DNA from: Lachnospiraceae bacterium
GTDB taxonomy: Bacteria; Bacillota; Clostridia; Lachnospirales; Lachnospiraceae
DNA length: 64,000 bases
Direction: 5' to 3'
Assembly (NCBI GenBank): GCA_009774245.1
Contig: VSNM01000002.1
Coordinates: 62,001-126,000 of the forward strand
Positions 24,509 to 34,012 of the stretch are shown here, in pieces. The translations under genes were made by a program, and so were the position numbers. The stretch's first letter is position 1; each line of letters starts with the position of its first letter. The notes beneath the pieces were generated by a model. It was not told the origin of the DNA. It did no database searches and was given only the letters and a program-made list of their open reading frames with translations.

Positions 24509-25458
24509 TCGTCAACCTCCTGACTCTTTTCTCCCTTCTTTTTCACCACATCTATAATAAATGGCGGCCTGTTTCTCGACGCGTCAAGCGTGCGCCAGAT
24601 ATATTCGCCAAGTACCCCGAGCGTGAGCAGGATTGCTCCTGACGAGAGACATATCACGCACATCAGCGAAGCCCACCCTATAATCGGCGTCCCTGTCGTA
24701 AATTTCTCCACAATTGCCTCTATAGCCATCAATACTGCACATATAAAGAAAAATACACCCATTCCGGACACAAAGCGTATGGGAGCGTAAGAAAAGCTCA
24801 TCATCGAATCAACCACAAGCTTAATCTTCTTTCCAAGAGTCCATCTCGATTTACCCACTTCCCTGTTTTTCCTGTGGAAATACACCTTGTCGGTCTGAAA
24901 ACCGGCCCAGAGTACCTGAAGCGTCAGTGATGAATTTTTCTCATCCAGAAGTTCCAGCACCCTGATCACCTGCCTGTCAATCAGATAACAGTCACAGCCG
25001 CCTACCGGCATATTTTTGTCTATAAATTTTCTCACAATCGCATAGTACAGATTGGCAAAAAATTTTTTCACAGCATTCTCGTCACGGCTCGCCCTGACTG
25101 CCAGCACCACCTTGTTTCCCTTTTTCCAGCTCTCATACATCTCAAGAATAATCGCGGAATCCTCCTGCAGATCAGCCTGTTTTGTCACAGCGCAGTCTCC
25201 TGTGCACACTGACAGCCCCGCGAGAAGCGCCGCGTGCTCGCCGAAATTTCTGGAAAGCTTCACACACTGCACATGTTCCTGATCCATCTCATAGATTTCA
25301 TTGATAATCTTCCATGACTCATCCTGCGATCCGTCATCCACAAATACCAGCTCATAATCTCCGATCACGCCAAGAATCTTTTCCTTCATATCATGGTACA
25401 GCATCATCAGCGTATCCGCATTATAGTAAACCGGCACAACAATCGATATCTTACTCAT
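24505..25458 (-). CDS. GtrB/DPM1-like polyprenyl-phosphate sugar transferase (GT2)
   Basis: Makes a lipid-phosphate sugar at the inner face of the membrane for later transfer outside. The 317 residues have a GT2 domain starting SKISIVVPVYYNADTL, with FVDDGSQDES and the acidic ADLQED motif. Two membrane helices follow at about 230-290, the standard GtrB/ArnC arrangement. Such donors are used by GT-C integral membrane glycosyltransferases, several of which seem to be encoded in this locus. The start and stop overlap both neighbours by four bases (ATGA), so it lies in a tightly coupled stretch. Confidence 0.86.
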   Translation of the reverse strand: MSKISIVVPVYYNADTLMMLYHDMKEKILGVIGDYELVFVDDGSQDESWKIINEIYEMDQEHVQCVKLSRNFGEHAALLAGLSVCTGDCAVTKQADLQEDSAIILEMYESWKKGNKVVLAVRASRDENAVKKFFANLYYAIVRKFIDKNMPVGGCDCYLIDRQVIRVLELLDEKNSSLTLQVLWAGFQTDKVYFHRKNREVGKSRWTLGKKIKLVVDSMMSFSYAPIRFVSGMGVFFFICAVLMAIEAIVEKFTTGTPIIGWASLMCVICLSSGAILLTLGVLGEYIWRTLDASRNRPPFIIDVVKKKGEKSQEVDE

Positions 25459-25958
25459 CCCTCATCCCGCTCCTTATCGTTTATGATTCCATACCAGGCG
25501 AGACTCTCATACCTGCCGTTCAGCACGATGGCATCCCTGAAAGTTCCCTCGTACACAAAGCCGCATTTCTCATAGAAATGTCTTGCGCGCTCGTTTCTCT
25601 CCAGCACATTGAGATATACCCTGTGAAGTTTTAATGTATCAAAAGCGTACTCCAACACATTCTCTGTCGCAAGCTTTGCCGCACCCGTACCCCTTGCCAC
25701 GCCTCTGACCACAATCGCATACTCCGCTGACAGATTTACCCGCGAAATATTTTTAAGACTCACCGTACCCAGATACTCGTCCATCTCGTTCACAACAGCA
25801 AAATGCCTGTTCGACTCCGTGAAACTGTCGTCTATAAACTTGATAACGCTCTCTGTTGTGGACTGTTCAAAGGGAAAGCGAAAAGCTCTCGTCGTATCCC
25901 TGTCATGCATCCATTCCAACATGAACTCTGCATCTTTGTGCTCCAATCTGCGTATCAT
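25455..25958 (-). CDS. GNAT family N-acetyltransferase, probably amino-sugar modifying
   Basis: A 167-residue acetyl-CoA-dependent transferase of the RimJ/RimL-like GNAT type. It has YLGTVSLKNISRVNLSAEYA, the acetyl-CoA loop VRGVARGTGAAKLATENVLE and the C-terminal LERNERARHFYEKCGFVYEG. Its place between a sugar transferase and the membrane proteins, in a locus with a 3,4-ketoisomerase and a DegT aminotransferase, suggests that it acetylates a 3-amino sugar nucleotide. Known FdtC/QdtC enzymes for that step are left-handed beta-helix proteins. If the guess is right this would be a non-homologous replacement. Confidence 0.75.
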   Translation of the reverse strand: MIRRLEHKDAEFMLEWMHDRDTTRAFRFPFEQSTTESVIKFIDDSFTESNRHFAVVNEMDEYLGTVSLKNISRVNLSAEYAIVVRGVARGTGAAKLATENVLEYAFDTLKLHRVYLNVLERNERARHFYEKCGFVYEGTFRDAIVLNGRYESLAWYGIINDKERDEG

Positions 25959-25989
25959 TTTATCGTATCCTTTCCCTCATAGCCAATAA

Positions 25990-27375
25990 TCAGAACATGT
26001 ATGCCGCCACAGGGAGCATACACACTCCTATTCCCAAAGCGTACCGAATGACATACAGCCATCGGGGTATCTCTGCGTTTCTGAGTGTGATATTCTCACA
26101 CCGCACAGTATTGATCAGCACAAATACAATATTTCCCGCAAGAAACAGCATAAAAAGATACGCCTTCGCCCGCTCCTCCGCCATCTCGTACACGGATGGC
26201 AGCATTGTGTGCAATATTTCCAGGATATTGTTCGTTCTATCTTCACGCAGTCCCCAAATTCGAGAGACATAAGTGCTCCTCACCAGATTCACATCAAAGC
26301 ACCAGGGAATCATCCAGACGTACATACCAACATAACAGATCGAAGTAATCGTCTCCAATATCGCGCTCAGATATTTTCTGTCCTCATTTAATCCGATCAG
26401 GATACACTGAAACGGAAGCAGGAGAATATACCAATACGGATTTGTATCACATAAAATAAAAAACAATGCATATGACAAAAATGCAATCCGCACACTGTTG
26501 AGCCCTGCGCTCCTCTCGTCATCTGGTGCCTTCATCACATAGCACACAATATAAAATGTGATAGCCGCCAGTAAAAACAGTGGTATCTCCAAATCACGAA
26601 ACACCAGCTTCTGTCCAAAGATCACAAGAATATTACTTGTATTGCCGCCATTCTCCGCGCCCATTGGAAAAATGACCTGAAATAACATCCATGGCAGAAA
26701 TAACGCTGCCGTGTGACAGCAGATTTTCAATATGTTTTTCTCCTTGTACAGCAAAAGCGCCGGAAACAGAAAAACCGACAACGCCTTCACTGGCAGTGTC
26801 AGTGCCAGAAACGCCGTAAAACGCCACATATCGTTTTTTAAATACGCGTCAAACGCTTTCAACATGACAAACAAGTAAATCACATCATACTGCGATGTGA
26901 CAAACACGCTCATGTAAAGAATGGACGAAGTTGCAAATAAGAGCACAACATCCCTTCGGTTCCCCTCCTCCAGTTTTAGCGTTTTGCAGATATCAACAAC
27001 TGCCTTTATCGTGAGCAAGGTAAACAACAGCACGATCGTTTTCGCCCACGCAATTGCCAATGCGGACTCCCATATATTAATATGAGCCACTTTCCTTGCA
27101 ATCCAGAGCGGCAGATTCCAGACCGCAAAAATAATATATATCAGGAAATCATAATCCGGCATATTGAAAATATGGTACCCCGCCGTCTCGACATCTGAAT
27201 GGCACACCTCATAAAAGCGAAAGATATCACCGCCAAAAAGCACATCCCAAAAATTGATTCCAAAACTCGTCGTAATCAGGATATCAGAATACATAAAAGC
27301 ATAAAAGAACAACAGCGTGATAACTATAAGCGATCCCACTATCATCCATTGCTTTTTATCCTTTATATATGTCAT
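25990..27375 (-). CDS. Multi-spanning membrane protein, possible GT-C glycosyltransferase
   Basis: Of 461 residues, about ten to twelve form membrane helices. The first is at about 12-32, followed by a loop (FWDVLFGGDIFRFYEVCHSD) with acidic residues where GT-C enzymes carry their catalytic Asp. No family name is certain. I start at the ATG at 27373-27375 behind GAGGGGAAGAGG, so it overlaps the end of the upstream membrane-protein gene by 20 bases. The two are probably made together. Visibly more AT-rich than the glycosyltransferase genes around 40-50 kb. Confidence 0.6.
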   Translation of the reverse strand: MTYIKDKKQWMIVGSLIVITLLFFYAFMYSDILITTSFGINFWDVLFGGDIFRFYEVCHSDVETAGYHIFNMPDYDFLIYIIFAVWNLPLWIARKVAHINIWESALAIAWAKTIVLLFTLLTIKAVVDICKTLKLEEGNRRDVVLLFATSSILYMSVFVTSQYDVIYLFVMLKAFDAYLKNDMWRFTAFLALTLPVKALSVFLFPALLLYKEKNILKICCHTAALFLPWMLFQVIFPMGAENGGNTSNILVIFGQKLVFRDLEIPLFLLAAITFYIVCYVMKAPDDERSAGLNSVRIAFLSYALFFILCDTNPYWYILLLPFQCILIGLNEDRKYLSAILETITSICYVGMYVWMIPWCFDVNLVRSTYVSRIWGLREDRTNNILEILHTMLPSVYEMAEERAKAYLFMLFLAGNIVFVLINTVRCENITLRNAEIPRWLYVIRYALGIGVCMLPVAAYMF

Positions 27376-29278
27376 CCTCTTCCCCTCTTTCTCCGTCTTC
27401 CCTGAACGCAAATGCCACGACAACAGGCACACACATTGCTACCGGGTAGGTAAATCTATGATACCCGTTTCCATTGTCCGGCCCCGCAATGATTGTAAGC
27501 ATCAATACAAGGAGCGCCACCACGGGCATCAGCAGTTTCCGGTCCTTATTGACGATGGCCGCTGTCCATACAAAAACTAAGATCCATACATAGACGGCGC
27601 TTGTGCACATCATACTAACCAGCGGAACCCTCTCTATCCACTGATCACACACCCTGAGCAGCGCCCCCGCGCTTTTCGTCAGACCATTCTCCACCGGATG
27701 AAAGTCAAAGTACTGGTCCCGGTTAATATTTTGATAGCTTCCGATGCTCGCCTTTTCAAAATCTGACAATTCTATCACAACAGGATAGAAGTACCCATAA
27801 TTATTATTGGCCGTAGCCGCCACATACGTCAGGGGATGTTTGAAAAACATCTTTCCCCACGTCATCATATATGCCGCCAGATCACTGCCGTCAGCCTCCC
27901 TGCGCCAGCACGCCTGAACATGGAGCGAACGGTCTGTCTCATACTCTGCAGCGAGCATATCATAATCCATTACCTGGCCGATCGCCTCTCTCTCCTCCTG
28001 TGTCACCTCATCCGGAAAATAGTGCAGGTAGCGCGCTGTCTGATGCAACGGTATCGGAAGCGCCGCCCGTATGCTTCCATCCGTAATGTGGCAGGCCGGA
28101 AGCAAAATATCTGAATAGGCGAACTTCGCCGCAAGAATACATATCAGAACAATCGCAAGCTGCTTTCCCCATTTCCTGTTGACCAGCAACAAAAAGGGCA
28201 GTGAGAGAACACACACATAGAGCCCGTTCTTCCGAAGCAGAAATATCACCACAGAGTACGCCACAAGCCGTACAATCTCACTGGTTCTCATCCTGTCCTC
28301 CGCCACGGGCACGATATCCATGAGCAACAGAAGATAGAGTAGCAGAACCCCTGCAAACAGTGTATCCTTCGTTGCCATAAACGCGTATCTCGGCATCCAT
28401 GGAAAAAACGCATAGAAAAGGGCCAGACATGTCCGTATCAGCGGAGGCACACCCCTCCTGCATATCTTGAGCTTGTACAGACTGTAGGCAAGCACCCACG
28501 CGATAAAAATACCCTGCATGGCACTGTATACCGCAATCCCGACGTTCTCATCGCCGCATACTGCCCTCGCGCCTTTTACAAACGCACCCAGAATAACCGT
28601 ATAGAGCACCGAATGATGATCCACCCACATACTGCTCTCATCGATGCGAACGACAGAATCAGCCAATCCGGTGTGGTAGTTGTATGACATATAGATGATG
28701 TCCTCGGTATCCCCCTGAAACACCCCTGGAAAAAAAGCGATATAAGTGATGCTCCACACGATCACGATAAATGCAAAGATGACGCGTCTGTATCTGACTG
28801 CATCCGAAAGATCAAAGCCGCTGTCCCAACTCACACGCCCGCTGGCATAACACTTCACAGCCTTGATCATCTGTGGAAAAAACAGACAGCCTCCTGCCAG
28901 CATCATCAATGTCTTGATTGTCTGCACCAATCCCGTGACAAGCACAGCTGTGGTGTCAAATTCCTCAAACGCCCTGCCAAACACAAAGGTCAGCGCCATC
29001 AGAATACCCAGAACCCATTCATGCCGCTCCAGTTTTCTTCGGGACAACGTATATCTGTACAAAATAAAACAGAAAAAGACTGCCAGTATGCTGGCAATCG
29101 AATAATCTTCAATCGAACAGGACAGCTTGATCAGCATACTCGTCAGATGCCCTGCATGCTGTGAAATTTCCCTCACAGCATCATCAGAAACCACGGCCTG
29201 GCTCATGGAAAGCGTTGTCACTGTAAAGATACTCAAAAATGCAGCCTTTATATCATAGTGCTTCTTTAACAATTCCAT
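27356..29278 (-). CDS. Large multi-spanning membrane protein (DUF6020-like), GT-C candidate
   Basis: The 640-residue protein has about twelve membrane helices. The first large outer loop contains GVFQGDTEDIIYMSYNYHTG, then DESSMWVDHHSVLYTVILGA. This acidic and His-rich pattern is like DUF6020 proteins and the catalytic first loop of GT-C glycosyltransferases. A second large soluble loop lies near 420-530. A role in moving a sugar from a polyprenyl-phosphate donor onto the glycan is plausible; the GtrB-like enzyme at 24505 could supply the donor. The ATG at 29276-29278 has AAGGA at eight to nine bases; two other starts lie within three codons. Confidence 0.6.
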   Translation of the reverse strand: MELLKKHYDIKAAFLSIFTVTTLSMSQAVVSDDAVREISQHAGHLTSMLIKLSCSIEDYSIASILAVFFCFILYRYTLSRRKLERHEWVLGILMALTFVFGRAFEEFDTTAVLVTGLVQTIKTLMMLAGGCLFFPQMIKAVKCYASGRVSWDSGFDLSDAVRYRRVIFAFIVIVWSITYIAFFPGVFQGDTEDIIYMSYNYHTGLADSVVRIDESSMWVDHHSVLYTVILGAFVKGARAVCGDENVGIAVYSAMQGIFIAWVLAYSLYKLKICRRGVPPLIRTCLALFYAFFPWMPRYAFMATKDTLFAGVLLLYLLLLMDIVPVAEDRMRTSEIVRLVAYSVVIFLLRKNGLYVCVLSLPFLLLVNRKWGKQLAIVLICILAAKFAYSDILLPACHITDGSIRAALPIPLHQTARYLHYFPDEVTQEEREAIGQVMDYDMLAAEYETDRSLHVQACWRREADGSDLAAYMMTWGKMFFKHPLTYVAATANNNYGYFYPVVIELSDFEKASIGSYQNINRDQYFDFHPVENGLTKSAGALLRVCDQWIERVPLVSMMCTSAVYVWILVFVWTAAIVNKDRKLLMPVVALLVLMLTIIAGPDNGNGYHRFTYPVAMCVPVVVAFAFREDGERGEEDDIYKG

Positions 29279-29283
29279 GTACA

Positions 29284-29949
29284 TCAATCCTTATACAAAT
29301 CTACCACCAGCGACATCGCCCTGTATGGATTCTGAACCCGTTTATCATGATCAGGCGTTCTCTGTATATACCCTTTTGCGTAATCAATCTTTTTCGTGAC
29401 AGAATTGCCATTTTCATCATAATAATGGTAAAACTCATATCGCTTGAAATCCGTCTTTTGTATCAGATCGCGCACCTGCCCATAAGTCGGAAACCATACA
29501 TGCCCGCCGTTTACAACCTGCCCATTCTCATAGGAACCGCCTCCGTCCCTGTCAAATACAATCTCTCCGCTCGCGTCCTTTGTACTTCTGTTCTGCAAAA
29601 TATCACAGCCATAGTCAGGTACGGAAAGCCTGAAATACGCTCCCGGCTTCAGCACACGGTAGATCTCATTGATGACGCCGGGAAGCTTGTCATAATCAAT
29701 GTGTTCAAACACATCCTCCGCCTGATATGCGTCCACACTGTTGTCAGGAAGCGGGTATTTTCTGCAGATGTCATGGCGTATCGTCCTGTAGTCAGCCCGC
29801 CTGATAGAAAGCCCTGCAATCCCCTCTATATCATACTCCTTCTTGTGCAAAATATCCCCCGCATACAGAAAAATCCTGTCCCAGTCCTTAAGATCTTCAA
29901 ATGTCAGTTTCTTAAATAATTTTTCGTACAATCCCTTCAGGCGTCCCAT
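29284..29949 (-). CDS. SAM-dependent methyltransferase (class I)
   Basis: A 221-residue soluble enzyme with a methyltransferase-11 type core: DNSVDAYQAEDVFEHIDYDK, LPGVINEIYRVLKPGAYFRL, SVPDY. The glycine-rich first motif is weak (LYAGDILHKKEYDIEGIAGL). This form, with a long C-terminal part describing YEFYHYYDENGNSV, is frequent in glycan loci, where such enzymes methylate sugars or cap chains. It starts three bases from the stop of the aminotransferase gene. Confidence 0.75.
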   Translation of the reverse strand: MGRLKGLYEKLFKKLTFEDLKDWDRIFLYAGDILHKKEYDIEGIAGLSIRRADYRTIRHDICRKYPLPDNSVDAYQAEDVFEHIDYDKLPGVINEIYRVLKPGAYFRLSVPDYGCDILQNRSTKDASGEIVFDRDGGGSYENGQVVNGGHVWFPTYGQVRDLIQKTDFKRYEFYHYYDENGNSVTKKIDYAKGYIQRTPDHDKRVQNPYRAMSLVVDLYKD

Positions 29950-29952
29950 TCG

Positions 29953-31047
29953 TTACCTCCACGCATTGATCTGTTCAATCACATAATCCTGTTCCGCAAA
30001 TGTCATGCCTGTGTAGATCGGCAGGCTCAAGACTTCATTTGCGTATGTCTCCGTAATAGGATACTCTCCCTTTTGATGTCCAAGACGGGCGTAGCACTTT
30101 GCCAGATGCGGCGGTACCGGATAGTGAATCTGTGTCTGTATGCCGCCCTGCTCCAGCGCCTTCTGCAGCGCATCCCTCCTGGCGCATCGAATCACGTACT
30201 GGTGATAAATGCTCTCGGCGCCCTCCCGCAGTCCCGGCAGCGCTACCTCTGGATTCGTGATCCCTTCATGATATCTCTTTGCCAGAATTTTTCTCTCATC
30301 ATTGAGTTCCTGCAGATGTGCCAGCTTTACACACAAAAGCGCTGCCTGCATCTCGTCCAGTCTTGAGTTGACACCCTCAATCTCATTGTGGTATTTTACT
30401 TTGCTCCCATAATTGCGCATCATGCGAAGCTTTTCCGCAAAGGCCGCATCATCCGTGACGACGGCGCCCGCATCTCCAAACGCGCCAAGATTTTTGGTCG
30501 GATAAAAGCTAAAGCAGCCCGCGATTCCAAAAGTTCCCGTCATTTTCCCGTCAAAGCGTGCGCCATGCGACTGCGCACAGTCCTCTATCAACTCAAGATG
30601 ATGATTCCGCGCGATCTCGGCAATCAAATTCATGTTCGATGCCTGCCCGTACAGATGCGTCACCATGATCGCCTTCGTCCTGTCTGTGATCGCCTGTTCT
30701 ATCCTGTCCGCATCCATGTTATAGTATACATCCGGCTCGACAAATACCGGAGTCGCGTCGTTTTCCGTAATGCCGAGCACCGTGGCGATATAGGTGTTCG
30801 CCTGCACGATCACCTCATCTCCCCTGCCGATGCCGAGCGCGCGCACTGTCATGATCAGCGCATCCAATCCTGAGTTTAACCCGACACAGTACTTCCTGCC
30901 CGTGTAACCTGCAAACGCTTCCTCAAACTGCCTGACTTCATTTCCGAGCACATACCAGCCAGAGCGCAGCACACGCAGCGCCGCGGCCTCATACTCCTCC
31001 TGATACATCTGAAACTGCCTGTCCAGCACATTACATTTGATCTGCAT
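29953..31047 (-). CDS. DegT/DnrJ/EryC1 sugar aminotransferase (FdtB/QdtB-like)
   Basis: A pyridoxal-phosphate enzyme of about 364 residues that places an amino group on a keto-sugar nucleotide. Visible marks are GLNSGLDALIMTVRALGIGR, the ANTYIATVLGI strand, EDCAQSHGARFDGKMTGTFG and the lysine-bearing CFSFYPTKNLGAFGDAGAVV. The FYPTKNLGA form and QTQIHYPVPPHLA near the end are typical of the 3-aminotransferases FdtB/QdtB that work with the ketoisomerase type encoded at 24083. Two adjacent ATGs (31045-31050) follow AGAGG; either may be used. Confidence 0.88.
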   Translation of the reverse strand: MQIKCNVLDRQFQMYQEEYEAAALRVLRSGWYVLGNEVRQFEEAFAGYTGRKYCVGLNSGLDALIMTVRALGIGRGDEVIVQANTYIATVLGITENDATPVFVEPDVYYNMDADRIEQAITDRTKAIMVTHLYGQASNMNLIAEIARNHHLELIEDCAQSHGARFDGKMTGTFGIAGCFSFYPTKNLGAFGDAGAVVTDDAAFAEKLRMMRNYGSKVKYHNEIEGVNSRLDEMQAALLCVKLAHLQELNDERKILAKRYHEGITNPEVALPGLREGAESIYHQYVIRCARRDALQKALEQGGIQTQIHYPVPPHLAKCYARLGHQKGEYPITETYANEVLSLPIYTGMTFAEQDYVIEQINAWR

Positions 31048-31092
31048 CATTTTTCCTCTTTTCATATTCTATCACAATACGCCTATGCGGCC

Positions 31093-32214
31093 CTACTCCA
31101 TCACATAACGATTGATTACGGCCAGAATCTCCAAAGCAGACCTGTCCCACATGAACCTGTCCAGGACACGCCTTCTGCCTGCCTCTCCAACCTGTGTGCC
31201 GCCATGACCATGAGACAGCACCTGCTCCACAATCTCTTCCTCGCGGTCGCAGATATAACCCGAGACATTTCTGTCTATGATCATTGAAGGTCCCGGAGCA
31301 TCAAGAGCAATCACTATAGTCTCATAGTACATCGCTTCAAGGATCGCCATGCCAAAGATTTCATGGGTATTCAGATTGACAAAACATTCCGACAGCCTGT
31401 ACAATTCCCACATCCTGTTATTGGGTACCCGATCGTGAATTTCGATCTGCTGTGTGAGGCCATACTCCGCCCGCTTCGCCCTGACCGCCTCCGCAAGCTC
31501 TCCCTGTCCTACCATAATCAGCCGAAAGTCGTCATCGCGCTGATAAACCTGATGAAATATGTCAATCATCTTTACCGGCTGTTTCTCTGCTGTCATCCTG
31601 CCTACAAACAGTATTACCCTGTCGCCTGGCGAAAAACCATATTTTTCCTTCAGGCTGCTCCTGTCATAACTTAAATAATCCTCTTTTAGAAGTGTTTTGT
31701 CAAGTCCGACAGGGACAATATCAATTTTTTTTACCCCCTGTGCCCTCAGCTCCTCCGCAAGAGCAGGCGTTTTGACGATCGTCGGAATTTTTTTATAATA
31801 TCTGACATTATTACAGAATATATCTACAATCCTGCGCTTCCATGCCGACGCATTATTGCTGTGGACCACGCCGATATAGGGCAAACACAGGATATGATTC
31901 CTGACACACCACCGGTAAAACCGGCCAAGAAACAGATAGTTGTCGGAGGCTGTAAGGTAACAGTCCACTTCCCTGTCCAGACGACTTGTATCCACAAACG
32001 CGTGTTTTCCAATATGGCGGCACTTAAGATACACCGCTCTGATTCTGCCCTTTTGGACAATTTCCTCGTCCCTCTCCAGGTCCGGCACCAGATGATAGAC
32101 AGACACCTCATGTCCCATTCCGGCCAACGCCTTCGCGAGCCCTTCTGCCTGTGAATTGTAGTACTGACTCAGATTCTTTTGTTCTGTGTTGAGTGATATC
32201 ACTGCCAGTTTCAT
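31093..32214 (-). CDS. Glycosyltransferase, GT4 family
   Basis: A retaining GT-B enzyme of 373 residues. The C-terminal domain has VILFVGRMTAEKQPVKMIDI, IEIHDRVPNN and the EX7E-type motif in HEIFGMAILEAMYYETIVIA. The N-terminal domain begins MKLAVISLNTEQKNLSQYYN, without the usual GG loop. It adds a sugar to the growing lipid-linked oligosaccharide on the cytoplasmic side. The acceptor and sugar are unknown. GGAGATGAGATT precedes the ATG. The gene is separated by about 45 bases from the aminotransferase gene. Confidence 0.85.
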   Translation of the reverse strand: MKLAVISLNTEQKNLSQYYNSQAEGLAKALAGMGHEVSVYHLVPDLERDEEIVQKGRIRAVYLKCRHIGKHAFVDTSRLDREVDCYLTASDNYLFLGRFYRWCVRNHILCLPYIGVVHSNNASAWKRRIVDIFCNNVRYYKKIPTIVKTPALAEELRAQGVKKIDIVPVGLDKTLLKEDYLSYDRSSLKEKYGFSPGDRVILFVGRMTAEKQPVKMIDIFHQVYQRDDDFRLIMVGQGELAEAVRAKRAEYGLTQQIEIHDRVPNNRMWELYRLSECFVNLNTHEIFGMAILEAMYYETIVIALDAPGPSMIIDRNVSGYICDREEEIVEQVLSHGHGGTQVGEAGRRRVLDRFMWDRSALEILAVINRYVME

Positions 32215-32242
32215 AATCTCATCTCCACTGCTTCTATTACAG

Positions 32243-33238
32243 TTACAGTGCCACTTTTACTGCTCCTCTTTTTGTCAATTCTTTTCCACATATGATCGCG
32301 CTTGAAAACAATGTAGCCAACACAAACGTCACTATGAACGAATCAACCCCCAGTTTATTGGGCTGTCTGATAATGACAAAGGTATAAAACGAGAAACAGA
32401 GCAAATGCGACAGATATATGTATTTACTCAGATTCCTCAGAATCATATAACTTTTCCTGTTCTTCAGTTTGATATTTAATACCAGTGCAAAGAACATAAC
32501 GGCAACCAATATATTCCCAAATTCCTGAGACAAACCATATTTTATCAAAATTCCTGTTACAATCCCCACCACACTGACTGGCACATTGTTCCTGCGATAC
32601 TCTCTGAAAAAGATTCCAATACTCATGTAAAACAGTCCTGTAAATACCCCACCATTATTAAATACAAAGTCAAACGCCCTGCCGACACCTGCCAGCAGTC
32701 CGCTCTCCTCCTCACTCTGCCTGATCCACGCAAGCACTAAATATATGAAATAGAAGAATATACCTATCATCAAAATATGCAATGTATTTTTTTCGTAATG
32801 AATCAATACCCACATCACCAGAAAAGCATATATCATTGCCAAAAGATACCACAAATGGTACGAATTATACAGTTTGCCTACAAAGAAAAAATATTTTATA
32901 TATGACAGAATGCAACTAACAATGTTATTATCAGATATTACATACCCATAAATCGTCAATGGCAGACTCAACAGTGTCCATACTGTATACAGGCGGACTG
33001 TAGAAAAAAGACTTTTTTGAATGCATTTTTTCCTCTGCTGACATGTATCACCCCACCTGACTGCCAGCAGATATCCTGATGCCATGAAGAAAAAAGGCAC
33101 CGATATGTCTTCTATAACGATTACTACCTGATTAACCAATGTGCTTTCACAGTGAGCAAACGGATTCGTGTGAATCGCAACAACAGCTATTGCCATAAAG
33201 AATTTAAACAAATCAATTGAATTAAATTTCTCTTTCAT
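32243..33238 (-). CDS. Acyltransferase 3 family membrane protein
   Basis: An integral membrane protein of 331 residues with about ten helices. It has the family start SIDLFKFFMAIAVVAIHTNP (the conserved His in VVAIHT) and ISVPFFFMASGYLLAVRWG. These enzymes attach acetyl or other acyl groups to exported sugars. The base composition is clearly more AT-rich than most of the locus, a possible sign of separate origin. Its ATG overlaps the stop of the upstream GT2 gene by four bases. Confidence 0.85.
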   Translation of the reverse strand: MKEKFNSIDLFKFFMAIAVVAIHTNPFAHCESTLVNQVVIVIEDISVPFFFMASGYLLAVRWGDTCQQRKKCIQKSLFSTVRLYTVWTLLSLPLTIYGYVISDNNIVSCILSYIKYFFFVGKLYNSYHLWYLLAMIYAFLVMWVLIHYEKNTLHILMIGIFFYFIYLVLAWIRQSEEESGLLAGVGRAFDFVFNNGGVFTGLFYMSIGIFFREYRRNNVPVSVVGIVTGILIKYGLSQEFGNILVAVMFFALVLNIKLKNRKSYMILRNLSKYIYLSHLLCFSFYTFVIIRQPNKLGVDSFIVTFVLATLFSSAIICGKELTKRGAVKVAL

Positions 33239-33993
33239 TTATTATCTTTCCTTTGTGTTGGAATCAGTTTACAAATTGCCTCATACAAGCAGCTTTTAGC
33301 CACCATGAACCAATACCTTTTCTTTGACAGATAACCATGCCGGTAACGTACCAGTGCATTCTCCCGCACACCTGTCTGACTGCTCGACATACCTCCAAGA
33401 TGAAAATTAGACAGCACGTGATATACCGGCGTAAAAATGACTGCTTCGCTTTCATAATATCGCAGCATCAAATCATAGTCCGCCGCGGAACGATACTGCG
33501 TATCAAATACTCCAAGCTTCTCGTAAGCATCCCGTGTCACAAAACAGGTCGGATGCGTGATCATCTGTCGCGGCAGAAAGTCGTGGTGATAAATAACGAC
33601 TGATTTTTCTTTTCCATCGAGATACGTCCGCTGCATTCCATAGACAACCTCATACTGATTTCCTTTATAATGGTTCATCACCTGTTCCACAGTATCTCTC
33701 TCATAGCTGTCATCGCTGTTCACTATACCAATCAACTGCCCTCTCGCAAGTCTGATTCCCTTATTCATGGCATCGTAGATTCCATTATCCTTTTCTGATA
33801 TAATCGTCAGATTTTTGGGCAGCCGGCCGCGATGCCTCTCAATCAATTCCAGCGTATTGTCAATCGAACCTCCATCCACAATAATATATTCTATATTTTG
33901 ATATGTCTGGTTCTCAATACACTCCAATGTCTTTTCAATCGTCTTGCCACTATTAAAACATGGCGTGAGAATCGTCACCAACTGTTCTGACAT
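33235..33993 (-). CDS. Glycosyltransferase, GT2 family
   Basis: A 252-residue GT-A enzyme beginning MSEQLVTILTPCFNSGKTIE, with EYIIVDGGSIDNTLELIERH, DNGIYDAMNKGIRLARGQLI, the catalytic NSDD (DxD) and the late RSAADYDLMLRYYE segment. This WaaE/WcaA-like form is common in capsule loci. I use the ATG at 33991-33993, behind AAGGAGAG; the longer frame reaches into the next gene. No membrane helix is present, so it acts on the cytoplasmic face. Confidence 0.88.
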   Translation of the reverse strand: MSEQLVTILTPCFNSGKTIEKTLECIENQTYQNIEYIIVDGGSIDNTLELIERHRGRLPKNLTIISEKDNGIYDAMNKGIRLARGQLIGIVNSDDSYERDTVEQVMNHYKGNQYEVVYGMQRTYLDGKEKSVVIYHHDFLPRQMITHPTCFVTRDAYEKLGVFDTQYRSAADYDLMLRYYESEAVIFTPVYHVLSNFHLGGMSSSQTGVRENALVRYRHGYLSKKRYWFMVAKSCLYEAICKLIPTQRKDNK

Positions 33994-34012
33994 CCTGCTC
34001 TCTCCTTTTTCA

